A stretch of DNA of 64,000 nt from Dichomitus squalens LYAD-421 SS1 (Eukaryota > Basidiomycota > Agaricomycetes > Polyporales > Polyporaceae). The stretch spans positions 1-64,000 of the forward strand of contig NW_006766893.1 in the NCBI RefSeq assembly GCF_000275845.1, in the 5' to 3' direction. Shown one piece after another: positions 9,960-21,709 of the stretch (position 1 is the stretch's first letter; the number at the start of each line of letters is the position of its first letter). A program made the translations under genes and the position numbers. Under the pieces are notes generated by a model. It had not been told where the DNA came from and ran no database searches. It saw only the letters and a list, made by a program, of their open reading frames with translations.

Positions 9960-12900
9960 ATGCCCAAATGCGGCGGCGGGCCGCGCAACAGCGGCATGAC
10001 GCTTGCTTACCGCCACCTTCTCGCAGTCGCACTCTTGGTCCCCTTCCTCATAGCCCCGGCTGTGGTGGTTGCGGCAGCGCGATACGCACTCGGTACTCTC
10101 CATGACCGACTGAACCTCGACGAGAAAGAGATGGAGAAGCCACTACCCGATCTGCCGGCAGGCACGGCGTCTCGCGCGCGTCGCACGTCCTCGAACCTGG
10201 CCTTGACAGTCGAAGCACGCGCGCATCTGCATCATTTCATCTCTCGACTACTGGAGGAGGAGAATGACCTTCGCGATAAAGAGACATGGGCGGAACGCTT
10301 GGAAGCGTCGCTGAACGACCTTGGAGCGAGTATGGAGCGAGGCGGATGGCTTGCGGGGTTCAAGCGCGCGAGGTACGTCCGGAAACGACAGCACGATGAA
10401 GAAGAGAAGAGACGGGCGGAGGAACAGGCGAGGAAGGACAAAGAGGAGCAGGAGCAAGCGAGAAACCGGACGGCGAAGGGCAAGAGCAAGTTGAAGGAAA
10501 CGTTTGTCGAAGAGCTCGTCGCGGAGGACGTCCCGACCGTCAAAGAGCTTGCTGCTTCGCTCGAACAGCTCAGAGAGCATGCGTCAAACCCAGTGCCACC
10601 GACGCCCAAGCCATCCGTTAAACACATGCTTCTCACAGTGTCGGGTCTGCCGTCCTCGGAGCCCTCAGAGGACATGGGGTTCAAGCTAGTGCGCTCCGCC
10701 ATACATTGCTCCTTCAAGTCGGGTGAATTTGCGCTTCCGAGGGCCGTCGATGGAGAGGACGTGGCTGATCCTGTAATACTTACCGGTCTGGAGAACTGGG
10801 GTGGTGAGTACATGCCGCTTCCATATCTTGAGTGCGTGACCAAGATGTTCGCAGCTTCTCTCCTGTCTAGCGACGACCCTCTTCAAGTGGTCGGGGGCAC
10901 CTTTGTACTGAAAGGCCTAAACGCCCTGCCTCAATATCATGCTGTTTGTCGCATTCTCCGCCTCGCTGTGTTTACTTATCTCTCCCTACTTCTCGAGCAA
11001 GACTTGCTGTCGAACTCGCACGTCGAACTACACTACCCCAAGGTTACGATCCCTAATCTTCCTACATTCCCTCTTACTGTGGAACGCGCGTCGAGTTCTC
11101 CTAATGTCAAGGAGAAGCCACGACGCGACTCTGGTCCCGGTCTTTGGTCGTTCCTGTCCAAGAAGACGGAAGATCTCTTGCACCGCGCGACGAACGCCGC
11201 ACCCGTGATTGCTAGACGTGGCTCTGTCGACTTATCTTTTGGGGCGAAATTCCAGAGGGCCACCTCCCTACCGCATGGTCCGGACGGGGGCTTCCTGTCG
11301 CGGAGGCTGTCGTTGCTCTCTACAGTTGCGTCGAGGACGTCTCAGGACTCGAAGGACCCGCAGACGACGATTTTTGCAACTCTCGTAGAACGTCTGGATC
11401 TGTGGAAAGACCTCTTATCTACATCGCCTGGAGTCGTCTTCTATCTTCCTGACTTTCTAGTCTCGATCGTCGAAAGAGAGTCGAAGGATCCAGGGCGCAA
11501 GCTACTCGGGGATGAGAAGGCTGCCCTGACAAGCCTTCTTGGCTGGCAAGGCAAGGAGACCTCGAGTCAGGGTATGACTGGCGTGTCTGGCTTTGTACGA
11601 CATCAAGGCATCACCGTCCTCTACTCAGAACACATACCGGGAACTAGTACCTTACTTTCCTCTCCTCCCACCCCGAGCAAGTCCGACAATGCTTCGGTTG
11701 AGCTTCAAACACCACCCCGGCTCCCGTGTTGGGGCCAGCGGCGTAAATGGATCAACTATCGCTACTACCAACGAGGGCGACACTGGGATGAGTCGCTCGG
11801 CGAGGCAATTGTACGCTGGTGCGAAACGGCGGAAGATCCGTGCCGCCATCCGGAGTGCCAGTTCCAGCGGGGCGAGCACGACATGCGCTGGATTCACGGC
11901 GGCGTACGCTTGCTGGCTACGGTGTCGCCGCCAACATCCGGCGATGCGTCCACATCCGACGATTCGGTGCGCATGTGGGTGGGCTGTGGGATCTGCGGCA
12001 AGGAGTCGTCGAAGGAAGTCATGCATGATGGCACATTGTGAGCCCATATTTCCGAGACCGTTCCAGTACGACTTGCTTATGCTGTGTACGACAGCATGTT
12101 CTCCTTCGCGAAATTCTTCGAGCTCCTCGTGTACTCGCCCGCAATCCATACCCTCTCTCCACCACTCTGCGGGCATACAGCGTTTCCGGAGAAACCGTGG
12201 TCCCCCGTGGATACCCCAATCCCTCAGGCACGCTTCAACATCATTCGGAGGTTCTCGTACACGGGTCGAATCGTGACCATGACTCTCAATGATATCAGGG
12301 ATGTCTTCGAGGTACAAGTCCCGAGACTGCAGATTTTGCGACGGAAGGCAGCAGAGAGGAAAGTCCCGCCGGACTCGGCGTCGAATCGCAACGGTGCGCA
12401 GCCGAGCGTACTGGGAGAAGCGCACAAGATCCTACGACGAGAGATCATGAGGTGGTGGCAAGGGTTGTCCGACCACATGGACCAACTTGTGAGTCTCCCA
12501 TCCATTAACCAGGTTCTCTAGCGCGCTGACCAGCAAGGTAGGAGGAGCGGTTCATAGCGGATCATCCGAGCGCATTCCACAAATCTCTTCCCCGATTGCC
12601 TTCGACAGACGATGACTATGACGCTCAATCCGAGGACGACGCACTATCGACACCCAAAGCGCACCCGAAACCGCCTCCCAGCAGCCCTCTGACGCCGAAG
12701 GTGTACTCAGGCGTCGGGGGTGCGACCAACTCATATCCATTCCTCCCTACTCCGTATAATAGCCCGTCCCCCGCCTCACAACCCGGCTCGGTATCAACAT
12801 CCGCGCTGTCATCTCCGACGCCTACTGATTCAGTAATGACGTCGAACACGTCAAGCACCATAACGAGCGGCGATGTCGATTCGTTACAGTTATTGGCGGG

Positions 12901-15312
12901 ATTGCGGTACAAATTTCAGCAGACGGAGCAGGAACTGTACACGGAGCTCGCACACACATCGGAGAAGAACCTCAATGATATCCGTCGGTCGTTCGTTACT
13001 GCCGCTCGAGGTGCAACCAAGCGACTGGCTGCATGGGAGAAGAAGCACTCGTCAGAGGCGCATGGACATCCGAGCACTTTGTCTGAACCACCTGTTGTCC
13101 CCGAACCGGAGTGGTGGAAGAACGGATGCCATGCTGTCCCAGGCGGCAATGTCATCGTCAGGGAGGACGACTGGGGGAGTATAATTGCATTCACGCTCAG
13201 GTGTGTAGACGCTGTCGTTATATGCGGTCAGTGTTCTGACTGACTGCAATTGGGGTCGCAGCACCGCGGACTACCAAAGGGAGCTGTCGAATATGTCCAC
13301 GCCACGAAACAACACCGCGCCCGCTGCTCCTCCGACAACTCCGACGGTCCCTCGTCCATCTCTATTCAGGACACCGGAGTCGTTCAGGCGGTTCGTCTCC
13401 GGTTCCACGCCTCATCTGCCGGACCCCGATCATGACGACGCGGGTTGGCAAGAGCCCGAAACGTACTCGGCTGTGATTAGTCGCAAGGAACACCCGCGAG
13501 AACCCGCAGCCCTCGCGGCGATACGAGACGTCCTGCGACAGAAAGCGTCCGCTGACTCCGGAATGTCTCCATCCTTGCTCTCGCCGGCCGGTGCACCAAG
13601 TGGAAAACTGAATGGCACTGAGACCCCTCGCTCTGTTCGCGCCAAGCCCGCGGTCGAAATTTCGACCCTTGCCGCCGGGGGTCAAGTAAGCGGAATGCCT
13701 GCAGCCGTGGAATCGGCGGGCAAGATTTTACACGATCTCGAAGCAATCTCGAAAGCGAATCCGTCGCGAACATCCCTATCGGACAGTCGACATTCGTCGT
13801 CCGGATTCTTCGAGGCGACCATTCGTCGCGGCAAGGCATCCTCGCTAATGACGGACAGCGATGGTTCTACAGTACAGGAAAGTACCGGAAGTAGCGTCAC
13901 AAACCCCCCTCCCTTGCCTCCCAAGGATCTCTCAGAGTCGAAAGACGGAGGGGACGCACACAGTGGTACAGAGCCTCCCCCGACACCAGCAAAGTCCGGT
14001 TTCACGTCAGTCTTCACGAATTCGCTCACCTCAGCGATGCGCTACGTCCTCCAACCAGGCGAGCTTCCAAGACCGTCGCCAGGAAAGGCGCACCATGGAC
14101 TACTATCCGCCGACGCCCCTGCTATAGATGAACGGCCTCACATCAAGTATGACTGGACGATCGGGAAACGGCTGCGGTTTAGCTGTACAGTGTACTATGC
14201 CAAGCAGTTCGACCAGCTTCGGAAGCGATGCGGGGTGGAAGATGTCTTCATGAAGAGCATGGCGAGAAGCGAGAACTGGGCTGCTGAGGGCGGAAAAAGT
14301 CGCTCGAATTTTTGGAGGACGACGGATAACCGCTTCATCATCAAGACCCTCGTTAACGCATGGAATGTCGCTGACCTGTAAGCCTTTCTTGTCGTTTTCT
14401 TGAGCTGCCATAACCAACTGCCCCTTTCTAGCCAAGTTCTGATCGATCTGGGACCCTCCTACTTCAAGTACATGGAGGCGACGGCGAGTAAACCGACTGT
14501 CCTTGCCAAGTTGCTGGGGTTCTACACCGTTGAGATCCGCAACCTGGAGAATGGGAGTACTCAGGCGAAAGCCGATCTGCTAGTGATGGAGAATCTCTTC
14601 TACGATCGGAAAATCACAAAGACTTTCGACCTCAAGGGTATCCAGGGACGTAAGATCAAAGCCAGCAGCGGATCCCAGTCGAAAACATTATTTGATGGCG
14701 AGTGGATCGAAGGCAGGTCGGCAGGTCTATGTCCAGTCTCACCTTCTCTGACACCATACGATAGGACAACAACGAGCGTTGACGCTTGTACGACTTCATT
14801 CCAAAGTCGTACTGCAGGAGGCCATCAAAGCCGACTGCGGCTTTCTCGCCAAGAGTAACATCATGGATTATTCGTGAGTGGACTGCTACCCTCCGGTAAT
14901 CGTTCTCATAACTCATTTGCTGTTAGTCTCCTGCTCGGAATTGACGAGGAGAATAAGCAGATGGTCTGCGGTCTTGTGGACACTATTGGTATGTGTACTT
15001 TATCGGGTCAATCCTCGCACATTACTCATGATGTCATAGGCAGCTACACTTTTGCCAAGACCTTGGAATACAAGGCTAAGCAAGGCTTGAACTCGTCGAA
15101 AGAGGTCACAGTTGTTCCGCCTCATGAGTATCAAGAGAGGTTCGTTAGCGCCATGGACGACTATTTCCTGGCATGTCCTGGTACGTTTGTATCCTTTATA
15201 TGCGCCGCTTCATCGTTGATTATCTTCCTGTTTTCCTCTAGATAAATGGTCGCGACCGCTGGACAACTCCCAGATCCCAAGTGACTACAGGACTTTGCCC
15301 AGCGTGCTATAG
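9960..15312 (+). CDS. fab1: Fab1/PIKfyve-type phosphatidylinositol-3-phosphate 5-kinase
   Basis: Nine exons (9960-12037, 12095-12488, 12542-13200, 13262-14377, 14432-14724, 14765-14873, 14927-14988, 15040-15180, 15242-15312) give about 1640 residues. In order: a hydrophobic segment near the N terminus (AVALLVPFLIAPAVVVAAA), a charged linker, a degenerate chaperonin-like region (VVGGTFVLKGLNALPQYHAV), the Fab1 cysteine-rich domain (WINYRYYQRG, CETAEDPCRHPEC, CGICGK, FSFAKFFELLVYSP), a disordered part, and the kinase (YDWTIGKRLRF, DNRFIIKTL, VMENLFYDRKITKTFDLKG, KSNIMDYSLLLGIDEE, VDTIGSYTFAKTLEY). It makes PtdIns(3,5)P2 on endosomes and vacuoles. The start is uncertain (ATG 9960 or 9996). No FYVE domain is found, and the upstream gene ends only 160 bp before. 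Intron 5 is just 40 nt. Confidence 0.88.
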
Positions 15313-15589
15313 TCATAGATCGAGGGCGCTCACGCAGTACCGATGATGAGGGAGAGGAATGTCTGGACGAATTACTCCGTATCCATGCTCACAATTGACA
15401 TTGTTGTCCTACCAGCTTAGCTGTATTTTGCCTTGTAGTTTGTAGCTTTATGACCGACACGATACCTCACGGACTGGCTTTGTAGATCATCAATGTACCT
15501 CTTACTCGCAACTATGTTCTCATCTCGAATTTCGGTCTAGCGTCGGCGGTGTCCAGCCGCTCGAGCGATTGTCATGTTCTCGCGGCGCC

Positions 15590-15598
15590 TCCTCTCTC

Positions 15599-15662
<64 letters not shown>

Positions 15663-15682
15663 TGTGTGTGAGTGTGTGAGTG
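15590..15682. repeat. (TC)n(TG)n compound microsatellite
   Basis: An uninterrupted run of TC dinucleotides with one C-G break, about 50 bp, passes directly into about 25 bp of TG and then TGAG variants. It lies midway between FAB1 and the SDR gene. Confidence 0.95.
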
Positions 15683-15784
15683 AAAACTCGATCACCGGAA
15701 TGACTGAGCTTTCTGGATGATTTGTGGAAACGCCAGTATGACGAAGTGCCTCGGGGTTGATTGAGTAGACGCTCGACACCTCCG

Positions 15785-15822
15785 ATTGGCTTGGTCACGC
15801 CGCCATCTCCGACCATATATAA
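15785..15822 (+). promoter_or_regulatory. ATTGG (CCAAT) and TATA box of the SDR gene
   Basis: An inverted CCAAT box (attgg, 15785-15789) and a good TATA box (atatataa, 15815-15822) sit about 120 and 90 bp upstream of the SDR start at 15908, typical spacing for a fungal promoter. Confidence 0.6.
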
Positions 15823-15907
15823 CATCTCGTATTACTCCAAGTGGTGGAACACGTTCAAAAAGCTTCTGCCAAGCTTTCATCACCGTGGCCGATCAGATAT
15901 CATCACT

Positions 15908-17322
15908 ATGTCCTCTGTTCGGCCACTCATCGTTATCGCGGGAGTCGGGAACGGCTTAGGTAGGCACAGAACGCAGTTCACTGGAAATACAGTTCAATAC
16001 AACTAAGCGCTACATTTGTGTGCAGGTACCGGTGGCGCCACTGCGTACGTACACGTCTTCTATCGCGTCCGGACGGGCACGGCGAAGAGCTGGTTTGAAC
16101 TCGTAACTCGGGCAACACTGACCTTACTCCTATCGTTGCGACTATCAGACGACTGTTTGCACAAGTGGGATACCGTGTTGCTCTTATTGCCAGAGGCGCA
16201 GACAAATTGAAGAATGTCGCTGATGAGCTGTCTGCGACTGGTGCCGAGGTGAGTGGCTTAACAACCCTTGGGCGGATATGCCGCGTTATATTCGATCCAA
16301 CATACCTTACCTGATGGTCATGAAGGCTGATGCTTCCTCAATCCGCATCAGGTCGTCGCATTCCCAGTTGAGGCGTATGGGTACCAAGACATGACCAACG
16401 CATTCGCGGCCATCAAAGCCCACCAGTGGCCCTCTGCAGGCGCGACAGAGCTCCGAGTCGCCCTCTACAACGCCGGCGTGAGTGTCCGCAAGCCTTTCCT
16501 CGAGAACACGGAAAAAGATTTGCGGACGGTCACCGACACGAACTTCAACGGCGCCTTTGCCTTCTCCCGCCAAGCCATTCAAGAGTTCCTGAAGAACGAG
16601 CTCGACGACAAAGGGAAACGAGGCACATTGCTTTTTACGGGTGCAACCGGCAGTCTTCGGGGAAACATCACGACCAGCGCCTTCTCTGCAGGCAAGTTTG
16701 CTATGCGCTCTTTGAGCCAAAGCTTGAACAAGGAGTTTGGGCCGCAGAATATTCATGTGGGTGGCGCTGCAATCTCGGTCGCTTTCAACGATCATTGAAC
16801 GGTCCGCTTCGCGATCTCAGGTTGCGCATGTACGTCGCAATTTGTAGTTCCTCGAGAATTGCCGCTTGAACCATCACGCTGAGTGTTACTCATCGTGCCT
16901 CTTTCGACATGTAGGCGGTTATTGACGGGGGTGAGGAAACAGCGATCACTATTCCTTTCTGTAGTGTCTACAATCCCCTCTGCCGTCCATCATGTGCTCC
17001 TGTCGTCCGACTAACATGGGCTGATTACGCTTCTAGCCATCTTGACCGACTTCCACCTCAAACGTTTCGGTGAATCCCTTAGGGACAATGTCGATGGACG
17101 CTTGGATCCGGCCAGCATCGCAACGGTACGGCAGTACTAGCACCCCCAGTTGAGCTGCTTCTCTGCTAACGACATGTCCCTAGGGCTACCTCTATCTTGT
17201 CAACCAGGACAGATCCGCCTGGACATGGGAGCTTGACTGTAGGTTGTTTGCCGATATGACGGTCTATAGCACTCCTGACGCACATGTGTTCTCCAGTGCG
17301 CCCTGCGCATGAGAAGTGGTGA
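15908..17322 (+). CDS. Atypical short-chain dehydrogenase (SDR)
   Basis: Nine exons (15908-15959, 16026-16044, 16149-16248, 16352-16756, 16821-16829, 16915-16930, 17037-17125, 17184-17238, 17297-17322) give 256 residues, a normal SDR length. The Rossmann fold starts IVIAGVGNGLGTGGATARLF; NAG appears in VALYNAGVSVRKPF, and LLFTGATGSLRG precedes SAFSAGKFAMRSLSQSL. The usual YxxxK is FxxxK, so the catalytic Tyr is absent; related bacterial and fungal SDRs share this from memory, leaving the reaction unknown. A 9-nt exon (GTTGCGCAT) restores the expected IHVAHAVIDG motif. It ends RPAHEKW. Confidence 0.9.
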
Positions 17323-17808
17323 CTCCTATCAAGACAAGCCGTGTTATTGCGAATAAACTGGAACGTGAAACCTAAGTGTAGACTAGTATGGCAGCGTTAC
17401 TACCACTTTGGCTGTGTATAGATCGGGGCTCATTCCAAGTGCACCGCAGGAGTTAGACTGTAACAGCAATCCGACTGAACAGAGGATGCAGGCGGTTTCT
17501 TATGACTCTGCGTAGCAAAGAGGTAGCCGCTGGGGCTAATTTCCGATATCCATGTAAACCGCCGGAGATAGAAGGACAGAAGACTGCACGACGGTATGGG
17601 CTCTGTCTTCAGGTGAGCTTGCGGTCAGGGACTATGTATCATAAATGTTTGGGGCGTGTTGGGACACAGATAAACGCACATTGAAACTCCGCTTGGGTCC
17701 GTGGATCGCGCGTCGTTAGTACTCTGAGCGTTCTTTGTCCCAGGAATCTCGGGACGCGACTACTCAGGCTAGCGACTCGTACACTCAGAACTGACAAGTA
17801 CTGCAACG
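17323..17808. other. Intergenic, SDR to F-box gene
   Basis: About 490 bp with no coding signal. Confidence 0.6.
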
Positions 17809-19638
17809 ATGTCAAACACGGTGCATCCCTTCCAACACTCTAAACAGTCAGTCCTGGAGGTTTGATGACTCCTGCAGACAGACTTACGGACAGAACACGC
17901 GTCTCCCGCGTTTTATGCTCACGAGGCATGGGCCTCCATCCTAGTAGCAGCTAATCCAGACCTCCTGCGTAGGCAGTTATCTCGACGACTCGCCGAATTC
18001 GCCGAACTCGACGCCAAGGAGGACGAACATGTCAACGCCATAGCTCGCGAGCGCTTGGATATTGCGAAGCTCTGGAACCTCACCTCCCCTATCAACCGAC
18101 TTCCAAACGAACTTCTCATCCACGTCTTCTCCGCGTATGCGATGGTCGGAACCTTCTCAGATCCAAAACATTGGCCTCGCATAGAATGGTCTTGTCTCAT
18201 GCAAGTATGTCGCCGGTGGCGTGATGTGCTGGTCGCATCTGCGATATTCTGGCGGGACATCGACCTCGAACATGGGGTTGCATGGAACAGACTTTGCCTT
18301 GATCGTTCAGCTGCCGTTTCTCTCAATGTTCTTGCAAGAGAGCAATACATAAACAAAAACCATCTCAGCCTTATATGCCCTCACGCGCATCGGTTTCGGA
18401 GCCTCCGTCTCGGTGTGGTTGTCGACCCAAATGAATTCATGGTAGGCCTCGCCCATCAACTTGATCATGGCATGCCTCTCCTTGAAGACTTGTCATTCTA
18501 TGGTAGAAGCAACCGAGACATCAGGGACAGCATCGGCGACAATCTCGGGCTTACCTCTAGTCGCTTTCCACGACTGCGAGTGTTACAGCTGACTAATTCA
18601 ACTGCGCCTTCAGATGTCGCTCTCTATGCCCAACTGAAGAATCTGTCGCTGACCTCGTGTCTTTACGAATTCTCATTTGACGGCTTCATTGATGCACTGA
18701 GTGCATGCACCCAGCTAGAAACGCTCTATCTGCATGCAGCCCTTCATGGCCTGTCGGGCGAGTGGAGCCGCGGAGGACCTGTTCCTTGCAGACCACCTCT
18801 GTCTTTGCCAAGCTTGCACAGACTACATGTAACCCACAATGGCATTGTTCTTACTTCGCGGTTTCTGGCCTACCTGCTTCTCCCGCCTTCCGTCATCCTT
18901 CGCATACAGGATACCATGGAGGAGATGGGCAATAACGACAATTCTGGGCCCGATTCTGAAAATACCGCCATCGCGATGCTGCCGCCGGATCGCCACATTA
19001 CTCTGCCTGCCCTCGACATGGCCTCCGAACTCAACGTGGCTGTCTGGAGGGCGTACGAGATATCCAGTGGGTCTACGGACCGTTGTGCTGCTCCACAGTA
19101 TCCTCCGAACTTCACCTTACGAATGCATCCGCCCACCGAGCAAGAGGCCGAGCCGTTCCTTACGAAAGTGCTCTACGATCTGGTCGGGGCATGCGGGCGC
19201 TCTCCCCTCAAGTATCTCGCCGTTCGCGCCAACCATCGGTACGGCACAACGGCCGCCTGGACGACGGGTTTTCGGACTTTCCCCCTCTTGGAGGAACTCT
19301 GTATCTCCGGGGAGACTGACTATGGTTTCGTCTCTTCCGGGTCGATGCAAACCGTTTTCGTCGGACTCCACGCCGCTTCCGTCGACTGGCCCGAATCGCC
19401 GCTTGCGTGCCCGAACCTGGAGATCATAGACGTGAAAGGGAAGGGTACAGAAGCGGCGTACGTGGCCATGTGCAATTGCCTCCGATACCGCGCAGAAAAA
19501 GGTGCAGTACTGGAGGAGCTCTGGTTGGATTTTCCCGTGACAGACTCGTCCTCGGCCGTCGTCCGCGAATACGTGGACATTCTGATGATGCATACCGAAA
19601 GCGTGTACGTGCGGGGCAGACGAATCGAACGAGATTGA
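17809..19638 (+). CDS. F-box protein, LRR-like C-terminal part
   Basis: A long frame ends at 19638. The F-box reads LTSPINRLPNELLIHVFSAY ... WSCLMQVCRRWRDVLVASAIF WRDIDL (18080-18270), the Skp1-binding module of SCF ubiquitin ligases. A coiled, charged stretch precedes it (LRRQLSRRLAEFAELDAKED), and leucine-rich repeat-like segments follow (for example LRVLQLTNSTAPSDVALYAQ). The 5' end is unclear. Coding-like sequence reaches back to about 17875, and an in-frame ATG lies at 17809 (MSNTVHPFQHSKQS), but two adjacent TGA codons (17863-17868) separate them. An 18- or 27-nt GT-AG piece could be removed there; otherwise an upstream exon or a sequence error must be invoked. The substrate is unknown. 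Confidence 0.75.
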
Positions 19639-20212
19639 AGGACAGCCATAACAGGCAGGCAGAGACCGGTGCGTAGGCGATATGTTCTTTGGAACTTGAA
19701 ACTGCGGAGGGTGAACCTAGCGTAGGTATAACGCTGCCCATGGCGCGGACAAACTCGATATTAGACCAATCTTACGTATTGCATGCTGCGTCGACTTGTT
19801 GTTTTGCGCTAGTCGGTGTAATAGCACAGGCGATCCGACGACAGACCAATGCAAACTTACATGAGAGCGGGTAAATTACAAACATGCGCCAAAGAGGCCC
19901 TGTATGCTATTCTACAACGACATCGATTTGGTCCAAATAACACTGTGAAGCGCGCTTTGCACCGCGGTAGTAAATATGGATGAGGGCGTATACGTACTAT
20001 GTACGCGACGCGAATGCACCGAACAATACAGCAAGAAGACTCTATAACATATGCGACAGGCAAACTCCACAACAGTGCAAGCTGCCACGGCTAGAGATAC
20101 ATATTGCGTGTGTGCGGGTATGACATCCGCGTCCGCGCCCAAAGTGACAAAGTCTGGAATTGAGAGAAGCCGATTGGAGCAAGATCAGGACCACCTGATT
20201 GATATGCCACGA
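19639..20212. other. Intergenic between convergent genes
   Basis: About 570 bp separating the F-box gene and the minus-strand 411-residue gene. No coding signal is seen. Confidence 0.6.
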
Positions 20213-21448
20213 TTACTGCACGGGGATACGACTAAGCGTGCTCGTCCGAGCCAGATTCCCGGAGAGAGGCCGATGAGGGGCTTCGTCCACGGGCGGCGTC
20301 TCGGAGCGCGCTGACGACCCCGAGAGCGAGCCGTAGCTCACGCTGCGCGACAAAGTCCCACCCACGTTGCTCGGAGTACCCCCGGGTGACGTCGCTGGCG
20401 GGGTGGCAGATGCACCGATGCCAGATGGGGTCGCCGCCGGACCACTGGTCCGACGCCGCTTGTCGACATGCACAGAATTGACAGCAGCGTTGTGACCGGC
20501 AGACGAGGCGGAGGGTGTCGCAAGTCTGGGCTGAGAAGGGGTTGACAGCGCGGGCAGTGGGTTCGAGCGTGTAGGTGCAGGTTGTTCGGGCCGGTCGTAT
20601 ACGGCGACGTACTGAGGGTTGGGAGGTGCGCGAATTATTCTGCGCAGTCCGCGCCTCGAGTCAGGAAGGTTCTTCGGTCCATCGACCATGCCTTCGACGT
20701 CTGGCGGAATGTAGATCTCGAGCTCTGACCGCACATCCTCCGCCCAAAACGGCGAGTGGAACGAGCTCTCGAGCAAGCTCTTGCGGTACGCGGCCGTGGG
20801 CTTCTTGAAATCCGCCGGGAGGGCGATGGGGTGTGGTCCTTGTGGACGATTCACGTACGCGTTGTACGCCTTCCATTCCGCTTCAGGCCGCCAGTTAATC
20901 TCGGCTTCCTCGCGCGTGACCAGACCGGTGGAAAGGAGGCCCCAGAGCATCTTGCCCGGGAGCCCAGGACCGTAACGGGCGCTCGAGGGCTCGAGACGGA
21001 TGTAGCGATCATGCAGAACGAGAGTGTCGAGTGGCTTCGACCAGGTCTCGGGTGCGCGGATGTCGCGGCCCTTAGGGCGTGGCTCGTATGCGAAGTCGCG
21101 CACCTTGACGCCAGATCGTTTCGTGGCCGCCAAGTATTCCTCGGGTGTTGGCTCTGCTGGCTCTTCAACAATCTCAGTGGGGACGGGGGAAGGGGGAGTC
21201 ACGTAGGGCTCGTCAGGATGGTGCCGAATGTCGGGAAGGATGATTGGGGTGAGTGTGGGTGAATCCGTGGCTGGATCGGACACAATGACCGATATAGAGG
21301 GGACAGTCACCAAGTCTTCAGTGCGCTTGCGCTTTCGAGAGGTCGCATGTGCTGTGTCGTCCGCGATTGGTTGTATATTGGGTGAATGAGGAGCTTCGCA
21401 CTCGGACGAGCCGGTCGACGCATGCGAGAAGCCGTTGCGTTCTGCCAT
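20213..21448 (-). CDS. Conserved-looking unknown protein, 411 residues
   Basis: A single-exon frame from an ATG (MAERNGFSHASTGSSECEA) to the stop at 20213. The N-terminal part has a basic cluster (SRKRKRTEDL), a possible nuclear localisation signal. The middle (about residues 110-270) is ordered-looking and rich in aromatic residues (WSKPLDTLVLHDRYIRLEPS, MLWGLLSTGLVTREEAEINW, EAEWKAYNAYVNRPQGPHP). The last third is Ser/Pro/Thr-rich and disordered, with a second basic patch (VDKRRRTSG). I do not recognise the family. The central block looks like a structured domain of a fungus-specific nuclear protein; the function is unknown. Confidence 0.75.
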   Translation of the reverse strand: MAERNGFSHASTGSSECEAPHSPNIQPIADDTAHATSRKRKRTEDLVTVPSISVIVSDPATDSPTLTPIILPDIRHHPDEPYVTPPSPVPTEIVEEPAEPTPEEYLAATKRSGVKVRDFAYEPRPKGRDIRAPETWSKPLDTLVLHDRYIRLEPSSARYGPGLPGKMLWGLLSTGLVTREEAEINWRPEAEWKAYNAYVNRPQGPHPIALPADFKKPTAAYRKSLLESSFHSPFWAEDVRSELEIYIPPDVEGMVDGPKNLPDSRRGLRRIIRAPPNPQYVAVYDRPEQPAPTRSNPLPALSTPSQPRLATPSASSAGHNAAVNSVHVDKRRRTSGPAATPSGIGASATPPATSPGGTPSNVGGTLSRSVSYGSLSGSSARSETPPVDEAPHRPLSGNLARTSTLSRIPVQ

Positions 21449-21709
21449 TGTGAGCGGCGGCGGCGGCGATAGTGGTAGTAAGAGTGCAAGGATGTTTGAG
21501 GCGAACTAGACTGTGCTGGATGAGTTAAAAAGGACTATCGTCGCTGTGGCCCGCGACGACAATTGCCAGTGGCGAAGGGCACAACAACACAAAGCGCCCG
21601 CGGCTGGAACAATTACCCCGGCCCGCAATTTTGGCCGGGCCAAGGGGACACTGCCTTATATGGCAAGGGGCGCATCAAGCGCGCAGCTCATTCTATCCTA
21701 CTACATGTA

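Larger units (their letters stand above)
15313..15907. other. Intergenic, FAB1 3' flank and SDR promoter
   Basis: Non-coding. It holds the dinucleotide microsatellite (15590-15682) and, near the right end, a CCAAT-type box and TATA box for the SDR gene. Confidence 0.7.

Noticed and set aside
15520..15825. Minus-strand frame rich in THTHTHT and RERERE
   Set aside because: It is a translation of the dinucleotide microsatellite.
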